In this document: positions 25,868 to 34,464 of the stretch, in pieces
Position numbering within the stretch: the first letter of the stretch is position 1
How the letters are laid out: every line of letters starts with the position of its first letter
Origin: HKST-UBA85 sp035654775
GTDB taxonomy: Bacteria > Bacteroidota > Bacteroidia > Flavobacteriales > Flavobacteriaceae
Assembly: GCA_035654775.1 (NCBI GenBank)
Contig: DASRWB010000066.1
Coordinates: 1 to 64,000, forward strand
DNA: 64,000 bases
Reading direction: 5' to 3'
Translations under genes and position numbers: made by a program
Notes under the pieces: model-generated
Database searches by the model: none
Seen by the model: only the letters and a program-made list of their open reading frames with translations
What the model was told of the DNA's origin: nothing

Positions 25868-25890
25868 TTTTTATTAGTAGCTTTACTGCA

Positions 25891-27513
25891 ATGACGGTAC
25901 AAGGCAACATTGTCGATATTTTTAACAAACGCATTTTTAAAGGTGAGCTCACTGTAGAAAACCGTAAAATTGTTTCTATAGTAGAGAAAGACCACAATGC
26001 AAACCACTATATTCTTCCGGGTTTTATCGATGCACATATCCATATAGAAAGTGCCATGTTGGTTCCAAGTGAATTTGCCAAAGCCGCCGTAAAACACGGT
26101 ACGGTAGCCACCGTTTCAGACCCACACGAAATAGCCAATGTGCTTGGGGTAAAAGGCGTTTATTTTATGATTGATAATGGAAAGCAAACACCGTTTAAGT
26201 TTTACTTTGGTGCACCTTCCTGTGTTCCGGCAACTTCTTTTGAAACTTCCGGTGCTACAATAAATTCTGAAGAAATAAAAGCGCTGCTTAAAAATCCGGA
26301 TATTAAGTACCTTACCGAAATGATGAATTATCCCGGAGTTATTTATAAAGAGGAAGAAGTATTAAAAAAAATAGCCTGGGCTAAACATTACCGCAAACCT
26401 GTTGACGGCCATGCTCCCGGACTTTCAGGGAAAGATTTGGACACCTACATCAATGCCGGAATTTCTACCGACCACGAATGCTTTACTTATGAAGAAGGCT
26501 TAGAAAAACTTCAAAAAGGAATGAAAGTATTGGTTCGGGAAGGAAGCGCAGCCAAAAACTTTGAAGCACTTATAGGTTTGGTACCGGAGCATTTTCAAAA
26601 TATGATGTTTTGCAGTGACGATAAGCATCCGGACGATTTGTTGATTGGTCATATCAATCAACTTTGTGCAAGAGCTGTTGCTAAAGGAATTGACCTGTTT
26701 AAAGTGCTGCAAATGGCCTGTATAAATCCTGTAAAACACTATCGTTTAGATGTAGGGCTTTTACGGGTAAACGATTCGGCTGATTTTATTGTAACAGAAG
26801 ATGTAGTTCATTTTAAAACCCTGCAAACTTATATAAACGGTGAACGGGTTTTTGACCAAGGCCAATCTAAATTTTCACAAACACCTTTTGAAGTATTGAA
26901 TAATTTTAATACAAGTAAAAAAGAAATATCAGATTTCCACTTGAAAGCTTCTGCAAAAAGACTCAATGTAATAGAGGCTTTAGACGGCGAGTTAATTACC
27001 CGAAAAACAGAAGCTAAACCAACGATAGAAAATGACAATTTAGTATCAAACACACAAACCGATATTTTAAAAATCACTGTAGTCAATAGGTATTCAAACC
27101 AAAAACCTGCGGTAGCTTTCATTAAAAATTTTGGAATAAAACACGGTGCTATTGCCGGTTCTGTAGCTCACGATTCGCATAACATTATTGCCGTGGGTGC
27201 GAATGACGCAATGATTTGCAAGGCCGTAAACGCAATTATAGAAACTCGTGGCGGTATATGTGCCGTTTCTGAAAAAGAAAAAAGGGTATTACCTTTACCT
27301 GTTGCCGGAATTATGAGTGACCAAGATGCCGAAACTGTAGGTAAGGCTTATGCTGAGATAGATGCTTTTGCTAAAAAATTGGGCTGTACACTCCAAGCCC
27401 CTTTTATGACTCTGTCGTTTATGGCTTTACTGGTAATACCGTCACTGAAATTAAGTGACAAAGGCTTGTTTGATGGAGAAAAGTTTGAATTTGTTTCTTC
27501 TGAAGAAGAATAA
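25891..27513 (+). CDS. ade: Adenine deaminase
   Basis: Hydrolyses adenine to hypoxanthine and ammonia (purine salvage), cytoplasmic. It has 540 residues from the ATG at 25891 (MTVQGNIVDIFNKR); the frame is open further upstream, through the dsbD terminator, so the longer start is rejected. The amidohydrolase core has the metal ligands in PGFIDAHIHIESAML and the family signatures TVATVSDPHEIANVLG, GHAPGLSGKDL, STDHECFTYEEG and FCSDDKHPDDLL. The C-terminal domain has GSVAHDSHNIIAVG and LPLPVAGIMSD, which are diagnostic for Ade rather than for adenosine deaminases. It stands alone between a terminator and the yifB gene. Confidence 0.95.
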   Translation: MTVQGNIVDIFNKRIFKGELTVENRKIVSIVEKDHNANHYILPGFIDAHIHIESAMLVPSEFAKAAVKHGTVATVSDPHEIANVLGVKGVYFMIDNGKQTPFKFYFGAPSCVPATSFETSGATINSEEIKALLKNPDIKYLTEMMNYPGVIYKEEEVLKKIAWAKHYRKPVDGHAPGLSGKDLDTYINAGISTDHECFTYEEGLEKLQKGMKVLVREGSAAKNFEALIGLVPEHFQNMMFCSDDKHPDDLLIGHINQLCARAVAKGIDLFKVLQMACINPVKHYRLDVGLLRVNDSADFIVTEDVVHFKTLQTYINGERVFDQGQSKFSQTPFEVLNNFNTSKKEISDFHLKASAKRLNVIEALDGELITRKTEAKPTIENDNLVSNTQTDILKITVVNRYSNQKPAVAFIKNFGIKHGAIAGSVAHDSHNIIAVGANDAMICKAVNAIIETRGGICAVSEKEKRVLPLPVAGIMSDQDAETVGKAYAEIDAFAKKLGCTLQAPFMTLSFMALLVIPSLKLSDKGLFDGEKFEFVSSEEE

Positions 27514-27557
27514 AATAGGAGTAAATTTCTTACTTTTAAAAACAAATACAATATTCT

Positions 27558-29096
27558 ATGCTGAAAAAAGTCTATGGCAGTGCGGTATTTGGGGTAGAAG
27601 CCACTACAATAACGGTAGAAGTAAATGTAGATAGTGGCATTGGTTACCATTTGGTAGGATTGCCGGACAATGCGATAAAAGAAAGTAACTTTCGTATTGC
27701 GGCAGCTCTTCAAAATAACGGCTATAAAATACCCGGAAAAAAACTTATCATAAACATGTCGCCGGCCGATATGCGTAAAGAAGGCAGTGCCTACGATTTA
27801 ACGTTGGCCATGGGAATTTTAGCCGCTTCCAATCAGATTAAAGCCAAAAATCTGGAAGAATACCTTATAATGGGCGAATTGTCGCTAGACGGAAATTTAC
27901 AACCTATTAAAGGAGCTTTGCCCATTGCTATAAAGGCCAGAGAAGAAGGTTTTAAAGGTTTTATTTTGCCTGTTCAAAATGCGAAAGAAGCTGCAATTGT
28001 TAACGATATTGAAGTGTACGGCGTAGAGAATATTCAAGAAGTGATTGACTTTTTTGACAAAGGAGAAGCACTTGAACAAACCCTTGTAAATACACGTGAA
28101 GAATTCTATAAAAATCTGGATTTTCCCGAGTTTGATTTTTCTGATGTAAAAGGTCAAGAAAGCATAAAGCGTTGTATGGAAATAGCCGCAGCAGGTGGTC
28201 ACAACATTATTTTAATTGGACCGCCGGGTGCCGGAAAAACCATGTTGGCAAAACGCCTACCAAGTATTTTACCGCCAATGACACTAAAAGAAGCGCTGGA
28301 AACCACCAAAATACATTCGGTAGTAGGTAGGGTTAAAGAAAATACAGGGTTACTGGCACAGCGCCCGTTTAGAAATCCGCATCATACCATTTCTGACGTG
28401 GCTTTGGTAGGTGGCGGAACCTATCCACAACCCGGAGAAATATCCTTGGCGCACAACGGAGTTTTATTTTTAGATGAATTGCCCGAGTTTAAGCGAACCG
28501 TACTGGAAGTAATGCGACAACCCTTGGAAGATAGAGAAGTCACCATTTCGCGTGCAAAATTTACGGTAACCTATCCTTCATCCTTTATGCTGGTAGCCAG
28601 TATGAATCCAAGCCCCGGAGGTTATTTTAACGATCCCAATGCGCCGGTTACTTCGTCTCCGGCAGAAATGCAGCGGTATTTAAGTAGAATTTCCGGCCCG
28701 CTTTTAGACCGGATAGACATTCATATAGAAGTTACTCCGGTACCTTTTGAAAAACTTTCCGATACTAACAAAACCGAATCTTCAGTGGAAATCAGAAAAC
28801 GGGTTACGGCAGCTCGCGATGTGCAAACCAAACGATTTGAACCCTATGAAAAAACCCACTACAATGCCCAAATGAACACCAAGCAAATTAGAAAATACTG
28901 TGAGTTGGATGCTACTTCTCTAGAATTATTAAAAACAGCCATGGAGCGACTTAATCTTTCGGCTAGAGCCTACGACAGAATTTTAAAAGTGGCAAGAACA
29001 ATTGCCGATTTGGAACAAGCAGAGAAAATAGATAATGCCCATATAAGCGAAGCCATTCAATACCGCAGCTTGGATAGAGAAGGCTGGCTGGGATAA
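27558..29096 (+). CDS. YifB/ComM family Mg chelatase-like AAA+ ATPase
   Basis: A protein of 512 residues in three parts: an N-terminal ChlI-type domain (about 1-165, GIGYHLVGLPDNAIKES), a AAA+ module with Walker A GPPGAGKTMLAKRLPS (about 222), GVLFLDELPEF Walker B and a C-terminal Mg-chelatase helical domain (about 400-505, LNLSARAYDRILKVARTIADLE). ComM relatives are hexameric helicases that promote branch migration during natural transformation; outside competent species the role is uncertain. It begins 44 bases after ade and ends 11 bases before the DUF2891 gene, so may be co-transcribed with the latter. Confidence 0.92.
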   Translation: MLKKVYGSAVFGVEATTITVEVNVDSGIGYHLVGLPDNAIKESNFRIAAALQNNGYKIPGKKLIINMSPADMRKEGSAYDLTLAMGILAASNQIKAKNLEEYLIMGELSLDGNLQPIKGALPIAIKAREEGFKGFILPVQNAKEAAIVNDIEVYGVENIQEVIDFFDKGEALEQTLVNTREEFYKNLDFPEFDFSDVKGQESIKRCMEIAAAGGHNIILIGPPGAGKTMLAKRLPSILPPMTLKEALETTKIHSVVGRVKENTGLLAQRPFRNPHHTISDVALVGGGTYPQPGEISLAHNGVLFLDELPEFKRTVLEVMRQPLEDREVTISRAKFTVTYPSSFMLVASMNPSPGGYFNDPNAPVTSSPAEMQRYLSRISGPLLDRIDIHIEVTPVPFEKLSDTNKTESSVEIRKRVTAARDVQTKRFEPYEKTHYNAQMNTKQIRKYCELDATSLELLKTAMERLNLSARAYDRILKVARTIADLEQAEKIDNAHISEAIQYRSLDREGWLG

Positions 29097-29107
29097 ATAT
29101 ATTAATA

Positions 29108-30205
29108 ATGAAAAAAATAGGTGTATTACTTCTGGTTTTTGTTTTGAACTGTACCAACAATAATAACCGTTTGCCAACCAGTGAACAAACAATTGAAATT
29201 CCGGAGCTTACCTTGGCTCAAGCAAACAAACTAGCCACACTTCCCATAGATTGTATTGCCGTGGAATACCCCAACAAACTTGGGCAGACATTAAAAGATT
29301 CTACACAGCTGCAATCTCCCAAAGTTTTACATCCGGCATTCTATGGATGCTTTGACTGGCATTCGTCTGTACATGGACATTGGAGTTTAGTGAAATTACT
29401 GAAAGATTTCCCACAACTGGAACATGCCGAAATGAGTAAACAACTACTGAGGAAAAACATGTCAAAAGAAAATATAGCTGCAGAAGTAGCCTATTTTCAC
29501 GACGATAATACTTACGAGCGTACCTATGGATGGACCTGGTTGTTGAAACTTGCTACTGAATTGCATACCTGGAACGACCCGCTGGCCAGAGAACTGGAAA
29601 ATAACCTTCAACCTTTAACCGCACTTATTGTTTCAAAATACATTGAATTTTTGCCAAAACTTCATTATCCCATTCGTGTGGGAACCCATACCAATACGGC
29701 ATTTGGATTGTATTTTGCTTTAGAATATGCCCAAACTACTCAGCATGAAGGTTTAGAGAATGCTATTATGCAAACGGCAAATAAGTTTTATAGAAACGAT
29801 GTAAACTGCCCTATAAGCTGGGAACCCAGTGGTTATGACTTTTTATCACCTTGCTTGGAAGAAGCGGCGCTTATGAAAGGGCTATTGGATAAAAAATACT
29901 ATTTAAAATGGTTAAAAACCTTTCTTCCCGAAATATTTAATAAAGCCTATGTACTCGAACCCGGAATTGTTTCAGACAGAAAGGATGGACATTTGGTACA
30001 TCTTGACGGGTTAAATTTTTCAAGAGCTTGGTGTTTGTCAGTAATAGCTGATGATGTGGAAGAATTAAACCACCTGCGTGCCGTAGCTGCAAAACATATC
30101 AACTACTCTTTACCCAATTTGATAGGAGACAGTTATGAAGGCGGCCACTGGCTGGGTAGTTTTGCAATTCACGCATTAAGTACATTCAATTCTGAAAAAA
30201 AATAA
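29108..30205 (+). CDS. DUF2891 family lipoprotein
   Basis: A protein of 365 residues with a short lipoprotein signal (MKKIGVLLLVFVLNC, lipobox VLN-C at residue 15). The mature part is all-alpha and matches DUF2891: HPAFYGCFDWHSSVHGHWSLV near residue 75, TYERTYGWTWLLKLATEL, RVGTHTNTAFGL and CPISWEPSGYDFLSPCLEEA. The alternating helices, conserved Trp/His/Asp residues and the (alpha/alpha)6-like pattern recall glycoside hydrolases or isomerases acting on sugars, but no function is established to my knowledge. It follows yifB by 11 bases. Confidence 0.88.
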   Translation: MKKIGVLLLVFVLNCTNNNNRLPTSEQTIEIPELTLAQANKLATLPIDCIAVEYPNKLGQTLKDSTQLQSPKVLHPAFYGCFDWHSSVHGHWSLVKLLKDFPQLEHAEMSKQLLRKNMSKENIAAEVAYFHDDNTYERTYGWTWLLKLATELHTWNDPLARELENNLQPLTALIVSKYIEFLPKLHYPIRVGTHTNTAFGLYFALEYAQTTQHEGLENAIMQTANKFYRNDVNCPISWEPSGYDFLSPCLEEAALMKGLLDKKYYLKWLKTFLPEIFNKAYVLEPGIVSDRKDGHLVHLDGLNFSRAWCLSVIADDVEELNHLRAVAAKHINYSLPNLIGDSYEGGHWLGSFAIHALSTFNSEKK

Positions 30206-30260
30206 CCGGTCACTCTAATTTCTTTTTACTAAATTTAAAGAAAATCAATCCAAAAAAATC

Positions 30261-30782
30261 ATGAAACAACTCGGTTATATTATTTTAGGAATTGCCTTAG
30301 GAATTCTGTTTAGTTATCTATTTAAAGTAGGGTGTGATTTAGAACCGGAAGAACCAGCGGTAGAAATTATAAAACCCCGAGGGTTGATTACACCACAACA
30401 AGCTATAATGCTAGATACAGCCTATAATAAAAGACACAGACTAATAAGCGATTCCATTATTTTCAGGCCTGGAGGCGATAACAGGTCATCCTGGTATGGG
30501 CTGGAAGATGTCAAAAATTACTTAAAATACGCTGATAGTCAGGCCACAGCTTTAGGTTATACACTAAACGGGCTGCGTATTTATGCAGGAGCCTACGAAA
30601 CCACATCAAAATTTGGTGCCGGCTATACCACATTTTTTATTATTCCTACCGGAGAAAAAAATACGGCAAAAGCAAGTTCCATGGTTAATGCTTTACCTAT
30701 TGAAAGTAGCGATATACCCGAAAGTGACGGTTTAAATGCTGGAGAACAAGGAAATCCACCTTATGCAAACTATCCACACTAA
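30261..30782 (+). CDS. Uncharacterised membrane-anchored protein, first gene of a sensor cassette
   Basis: A protein of 173 residues with one N-terminal hydrophobic anchor (YIILGIALGILFSYLF) followed by a soluble domain. Recognisable blocks are GLITPQQAIMLDTAYNKRH, GGDNRSSWYGLEDVKNYLKY and GLRIYAGAYE, ending in a Gly/Pro/Asn-rich tail. KVGC after the anchor lacks the hydrophobic -3 residue of a lipobox, so a transmembrane anchor is likelier than lipidation. I do not recognise a named family. The next gene starts at or just before its stop, and a histidine kinase follows, so it may be the extracytoplasmic or accessory part of a signalling unit. Confidence 0.75.
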   Translation: MKQLGYIILGIALGILFSYLFKVGCDLEPEEPAVEIIKPRGLITPQQAIMLDTAYNKRHRLISDSIIFRPGGDNRSSWYGLEDVKNYLKYADSQATALGYTLNGLRIYAGAYETTSKFGAGYTTFFIIPTGEKNTAKASSMVNALPIESSDIPESDGLNAGEQGNPPYANYPH

Positions 30783-30783
30783 T

Positions 30784-31497
30784 ATGCAAGAATTTCTGGA
30801 GTTTCTTTATCAAATTAAATCGTTTATCTATATGGCTGTTGAAGTTATGGCAGCCGTAACAGGGCTTTTACTTTACAGGAAATATAAACACACACCGGTT
30901 AAATATTTTATCTACTTTTTAGTTTATGTTGTTTTTATTGACAGTATTGGTAGATATTCCTACTTTGTTAGAGGAGATGGAATTTTCAACTTCTTAGAAG
31001 GAACGCTTCTGGAAAGAAATTACTGGTGGTACAACTTAACTTGGGTAATTAATGCTACCGTATTCTTTGGTTGGTATTTCATGAAAGTACTGAAGAGTAA
31101 CTTGTTCAGAAGAATCCTTAAAATTTCAATATATTGTTTTGTAATATTTTCGGTGGTGGTCATACTCTTAACCTTACCCGCTGTTTTTAAAAGTTCTATG
31201 CCTTCCTTAGCTATATTTAGCGCACTTATTATTTTGCAATGTGTAACGTTTTATTTTTTAGAGATTTTACAAAGCGACAGAGTGTTAACCTTTTATAAAT
31301 CGATAAATTTTTACATTTGTTGTGCAATTTTAGTCCTCTGGCTCGTTCAAATACCTCTTGTCTTTTTTGAACAATATTTTAGTTTAGCCGATATGAATTA
31401 TGCCTACCTGAAAAATTATATATCAATAGTGGCCGTGCCTTACATGTACATTACATTTACAGTGGGTTTACTAGTTTCAAAACCGGAATATGTGTAA
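30784..31497 (+). CDS. Seven-TM-like membrane protein, second gene of the sensor cassette
   Basis: About 237 residues from the ATG at 30784, one base past the preceding stop (an in-frame ATG at 30763 would overlap it). It contains about seven hydrophobic segments: MAVEVMAAVTGLLLY, KYFIYFLVYVVFIDSIG, NLTWVINATVFFGWYFM, ISIYCFVIFSVVVILLTLP, LAIFSALIILQCVTFYFL, FYICCAILVLWLVQIPLVFF and ISIVAVPYMYITFTVGLLV. There is no enzyme motif. Its 3' end overlaps the histidine kinase gene by 8 bases, so translation is probably coupled and the protein may be the membrane sensor for that kinase. Confidence 0.78.
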   Translation: MQEFLEFLYQIKSFIYMAVEVMAAVTGLLLYRKYKHTPVKYFIYFLVYVVFIDSIGRYSYFVRGDGIFNFLEGTLLERNYWWYNLTWVINATVFFGWYFMKVLKSNLFRRILKISIYCFVIFSVVVILLTLPAVFKSSMPSLAIFSALIILQCVTFYFLEILQSDRVLTFYKSINFYICCAILVLWLVQIPLVFFEQYFSLADMNYAYLKNYISIVAVPYMYITFTVGLLVSKPEYV

Positions 31498-32320
31498 CGC
31501 GATACTTTTTTTGTTTCAAAATCAAGTGCCTATATCCACCTCGGCAGAGCGCAATTTGTTGATATACATGCTGAGTCTATTGTTTATTTTTAGTGGTTTA
31601 ATCGTAGGGTTTTTTATCGTTTTTCAAAAAAGAAAAAACAAACTTTTACTGGATAAAATAAAACAGCAAAAAGCCTTTGAAGAGGCTTTATCCAATACGC
31701 AGATAGAAATTCAAGAACAAACCCTAAAAAACATCGGGCAAGAACTGCACGACAACATAGGCCAGTTACTTGCTGTAGCCAATATGCAGTTGAGTATCCT
31801 CAATACCGAAATCCCTGAACATATACAAGATCGCTTTGCAGAAACAAAGAGCGTAGTCAAAGAAAGTTTAAACGAAATTAGAGCGCTTTCAAAAACACTG
31901 AACAGTGAAGTTATCGTAAATCAAGGGTTTCAAAATTCGATAAAAAGTGAAGTAGATCGGCTAAATAAATTAAAGCTGATTAAAGCAACAATGCAGGTTG
32001 AGGGCAATCAAAATCAGTTTACAGAAACCAAAGACAGCATTATTTTATTCAGAATTTTACAGGAATTTATTTCTAATACGCTAAAATATGCTAAAGCCAA
32101 TTTCCTGTTAGTAAAAATCAATTATTCAAGAGCATTTATTGTCATTTCTGTCAGTGATGACGGTATAGGCTTTGATGTTCAAAAAGTAAAAAAAGGCTCC
32201 GGACTAATCAATATGGAAAACAGAGCCAAACTTATAGGTGCAACTTTTACCTTGACTTCAGTTTTTGGTAGCGGTACAAAACTGGTTTTAAAATATCCGT
32301 ACAAAAAATTGGAATACTAA
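31490..32320 (+). CDS. NarL-type sensor histidine kinase (HisKA_3 / HATPase_c) without an adjacent response regulator
   Basis: A membrane histidine kinase of 276 residues. One TM helix (about 24-46, IYMLSLLFIFSGLIVGFFIVF) is followed by a coiled coil (about 50-80), the HisKA_3 dimerisation helix with phosphoacceptor His87 in GQELHDNIGQLLAVA, and an HATPase_c domain with N-box LQEFISNTLKYAKA, G1 box SDDGIGFD and GSGLINMENRAKLIGA. There is no separate sensor domain, in keeping with a signal received from the 7-TM protein encoded just upstream (8-base overlap). Kinases of this class normally have a LuxR/NarL-type response regulator next to them; none is here, and the next gene is on the opposite strand with stops overlapping by 4 bases. 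Confidence 0.9.
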   Translation: MCNAILFLFQNQVPISTSAERNLLIYMLSLLFIFSGLIVGFFIVFQKRKNKLLLDKIKQQKAFEEALSNTQIEIQEQTLKNIGQELHDNIGQLLAVANMQLSILNTEIPEHIQDRFAETKSVVKESLNEIRALSKTLNSEVIVNQGFQNSIKSEVDRLNKLKLIKATMQVEGNQNQFTETKDSIILFRILQEFISNTLKYAKANFLLVKINYSRAFIVISVSDDGIGFDVQKVKKGSGLINMENRAKLIGATFTLTSVFGSGTKLVLKYPYKKLEY

Positions 32321-33018
32321 AAAGCCAAACAAGCCTTCCAAAGGTTGTCTTCAGGTGGATTTGCTACTAGACTAATAAGCTCTTTCCTTACCGGATGTAT
32401 AAATTCCAAAGCCCGAGCATGTAGGCTTATACTACCATCCGGATTGCTCCTTTCAAAACCGTATTTTAAATCGCCCTTTATCGGGCAACCCATAGCGGCT
32501 AGTTGTGCGCGTATTTGATGATGCCTTCCGGTTTCTAAGGTTACGGAAAGCAAAAAATAAGTATCCAGTTGGGCAATTATTTTATAGTGAAGAATCGCTT
32601 TTTTGCTATCGCTTACTTCGTTTGGGTAAACTGTGGATTTATTGTTTTTAGGATTTTTTTTCAACCAGTGAATTAAAGTATCCTGTGGTTTTGGTGGACT
32701 GTTTTTTACCAAAGCCCAATACGTTTTTTTTGCTTCTCTTTTTGCAAATAAGGTATTAAGTCTGGGAAGCACCTTGCTGGTTTTTGCAAAAACGACAATC
32801 CCTGATGTGGGTCTGTCAAGTCTGTGTACTACACCCAAGTATACATTACCGGGTTTTTCGTATTTTATTTTAAGAAACTCTTTTACTACTTCGCTAAGGG
32901 GTTTATCGCCGGTTTTGTCACCCTGAACAAGATCTCCAGGACGTTTATTTACGATAATAATGTGATTGTCTTCGTAAAGCACTTCAAGGTTTGTAGTATT
33001 TGAATATTTTTGAATCAA
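32317..33018 (-). CDS. RluA-family RNA pseudouridine synthase
   Basis: Converts specific uridines in rRNA or tRNA to pseudouridine. It is 233 residues long and consists of the catalytic domain only: no S4 RNA-binding domain precedes it, which is as in RluA rather than RluD/RluC. The catalytic Asp68 lies in the signature GVVHRLDRPTSGIVVFAKT. Other blocks are LLSVTLETGRHHQIRAQLAA and SLHARALEFIHP. It starts 31 bases after the panB stop, so the two genes probably share a transcript. Its stop overlaps the convergent histidine kinase gene. The target uridine cannot be predicted. Confidence 0.9.
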   Translation of the reverse strand: MIQKYSNTTNLEVLYEDNHIIIVNKRPGDLVQGDKTGDKPLSEVVKEFLKIKYEKPGNVYLGVVHRLDRPTSGIVVFAKTSKVLPRLNTLFAKREAKKTYWALVKNSPPKPQDTLIHWLKKNPKNNKSTVYPNEVSDSKKAILHYKIIAQLDTYFLLSVTLETGRHHQIRAQLAAMGCPIKGDLKYGFERSNPDGSISLHARALEFIHPVRKELISLVANPPEDNLWKACLAF

Positions 33019-33049
33019 TGAAACAAAGGGTTTTCTTGAAGCGTTTTTT

Positions 33050-33868
33050 TTAATATTGTTCAGTATCGTTAGGGAAATCTCTGGATTTCACATCGGTGTT
33101 GTACTGTGATATGGCTGCAGACATATCGTCAAACAAATTCATGTATCTACGTAAAAAACGCGGATTAAATTCATGCGTCATGCCTATCATGTCATGGAGT
33201 ACAAGTACTTGGCCGTCAACACCGTTACCGGCACCGATACCTATAACGGGAATGGTTAGACTTTCGGCAACTTCTTTAGCCAATTTGGCAGGGATTTTTT
33301 CTAATACAATGGCAAAACATCCCATTTTTTCGAGAAGCAGTGCATCTTCTTTTAATTTTTTAGCCTCTTGTTCTTCTTTAGCTCTTACGGTATAAGTGCC
33401 AAACTTATATATAGATTGTGGTGTAAGTCCTAAATGCCCCATCACCGGAATTCCGGCATTTAAAATTCTTTTAATGGATTCTTTAATTTCTTTTCCGCCT
33501 TCCATTTTTACTGCATGTGCACCACTTTCTTTCATTATCCGTATAGCCGAACGCAAGGCTTCTTTAGGGTCGCTTTGATAACTCCCAAAAGGAAGGTCTA
33601 CCACTACCAACGACCTGTTTATAGCTCTAACCACAGAAGAAGCATGATAAATCATTTGGTCCAAGGTGATAGGTAGCGTGGTTTCATGACCAGCCATAAC
33701 ATTACTGGCCGAATCCCCTACCAAAATAACATCAACTCCGGCGCCATCCACAATTTTTGCCATAGTATAATCATAAGCCGTAAGCATTGATATTTTTTCG
33801 CCGGCTTTTTTCATTTCTACCAAGGACTTTACGGTTATTCGCTTGTATTCTTTTTTTGCTACAGACAT
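33050..33868 (-). CDS. panB: 3-methyl-2-oxobutanoate hydroxymethyltransferase
   Basis: First step of pantothenate/CoA synthesis: transfers a hydroxymethyl group from methylene-tetrahydrofolate to 2-oxoisovalerate, giving ketopantoate. The 272 residues match the family, and the TIM-barrel signatures are intact: ISMLTAYDYTMAKIVDGAGVD, LVGDSASNVMAGHETTLPIT, VVDLPFGSYQ, AVKMEGG, VMGHLGLTPQ and PVIGIGAGNGVDGQVLVLHDMIG, which include the Mg-binding Asp and Glu residues. There is no panC or panD nearby. It lies upstream of, and is probably co-transcribed with, the pseudouridine synthase. Confidence 0.96.
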   Translation of the reverse strand: MSVAKKEYKRITVKSLVEMKKAGEKISMLTAYDYTMAKIVDGAGVDVILVGDSASNVMAGHETTLPITLDQMIYHASSVVRAINRSLVVVDLPFGSYQSDPKEALRSAIRIMKESGAHAVKMEGGKEIKESIKRILNAGIPVMGHLGLTPQSIYKFGTYTVRAKEEQEAKKLKEDALLLEKMGCFAIVLEKIPAKLAKEVAESLTIPVIGIGAGNGVDGQVLVLHDMIGMTHEFNPRFLRRYMNLFDDMSAAISQYNTDVKSRDFPNDTEQY

Positions 33869-33989
33869 AGTTTTTGTTTAAACAAGAAGATGGTAAAAAT
33901 AAGAAATAAAGCCCACACTGTTAAACTTTTCTTTAAGAGTAAACCAACAAAGCGTTTATAAGTTATTTTAGTGAAAAATAGAAATTATC

Positions 33990-34460
33990 ATGAATCATTT
34001 ACTGCGTTTTATTGCCTGCTTTATAGTGGCAACGGCTACATCTCAAAATGAAAACCAACAATTGGAGCTTGAAATAAAGCAAACGATAGAAACTTTTTTT
34101 GAAGGATTTCACCGTGGCGATACACTACTAATGAAATCGGTTTTGGCGGATAAAGTGCTTCTACATACCATTTTTAAAAACAAACAAGGAACAGATCAAT
34201 TGGTTACAGAGGAAATAACCACGCTACTTAAAGCAATAGGAAACAAGCCCGGTGAAGAAAACTGGGAAGAAAAACTACTGGCTTTCCAAATTTCTGTTGA
34301 TGGAGCAATGGCCAATGCATGGACGCCTTATGAATTTTGGTTTAATGGAAATTTCAGTCATTGCGGGGTAAATTCTTTTCAGCTATTTAAAGATAAAGGG
34401 CAATGGAAAATAATTTATCTAATAGATACCCGACGGAAAGAAGGTTGCTTAAAGGGATAG
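33990..34460 (+). CDS. Secreted NTF2-like (SnoaL/DUF4440-type) protein
   Basis: A protein of 156 residues. The N terminus is a short signal peptide (LLRFIACFIVATATSQ), so the protein is likely periplasmic. The remaining 135 residues show the cone-shaped alpha+beta NTF2-like pattern: a first helix with QTIETFFEGFHRGD, a strand with VLLHTIFKNKQG, AMANAWTPYEFWFNG and GQWKIIYLIDTR. Such proteins bind small ligands or serve as assembly domains; no catalytic residues can be assigned. The gene ends 4 bases from the convergent sdaA stop. Confidence 0.78.
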   Translation: MNHLLRFIACFIVATATSQNENQQLELEIKQTIETFFEGFHRGDTLLMKSVLADKVLLHTIFKNKQGTDQLVTEEITTLLKAIGNKPGEENWEEKLLAFQISVDGAMANAWTPYEFWFNGNFSHCGVNSFQLFKDKGQWKIIYLIDTRRKEGCLKG

Positions 34461-34464
34461 TTAC

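Noticed and set aside
25798..25890. Upstream extension of ade
   Set aside because: It would overlap dsbD and run through a strong terminator; the conserved protein begins at 25891.
27558..29096. Magnesium chelatase subunit for chlorophyll or cobalamin
   Set aside because: The domain order is that of YifB/ComM and there are no tetrapyrrole genes nearby.
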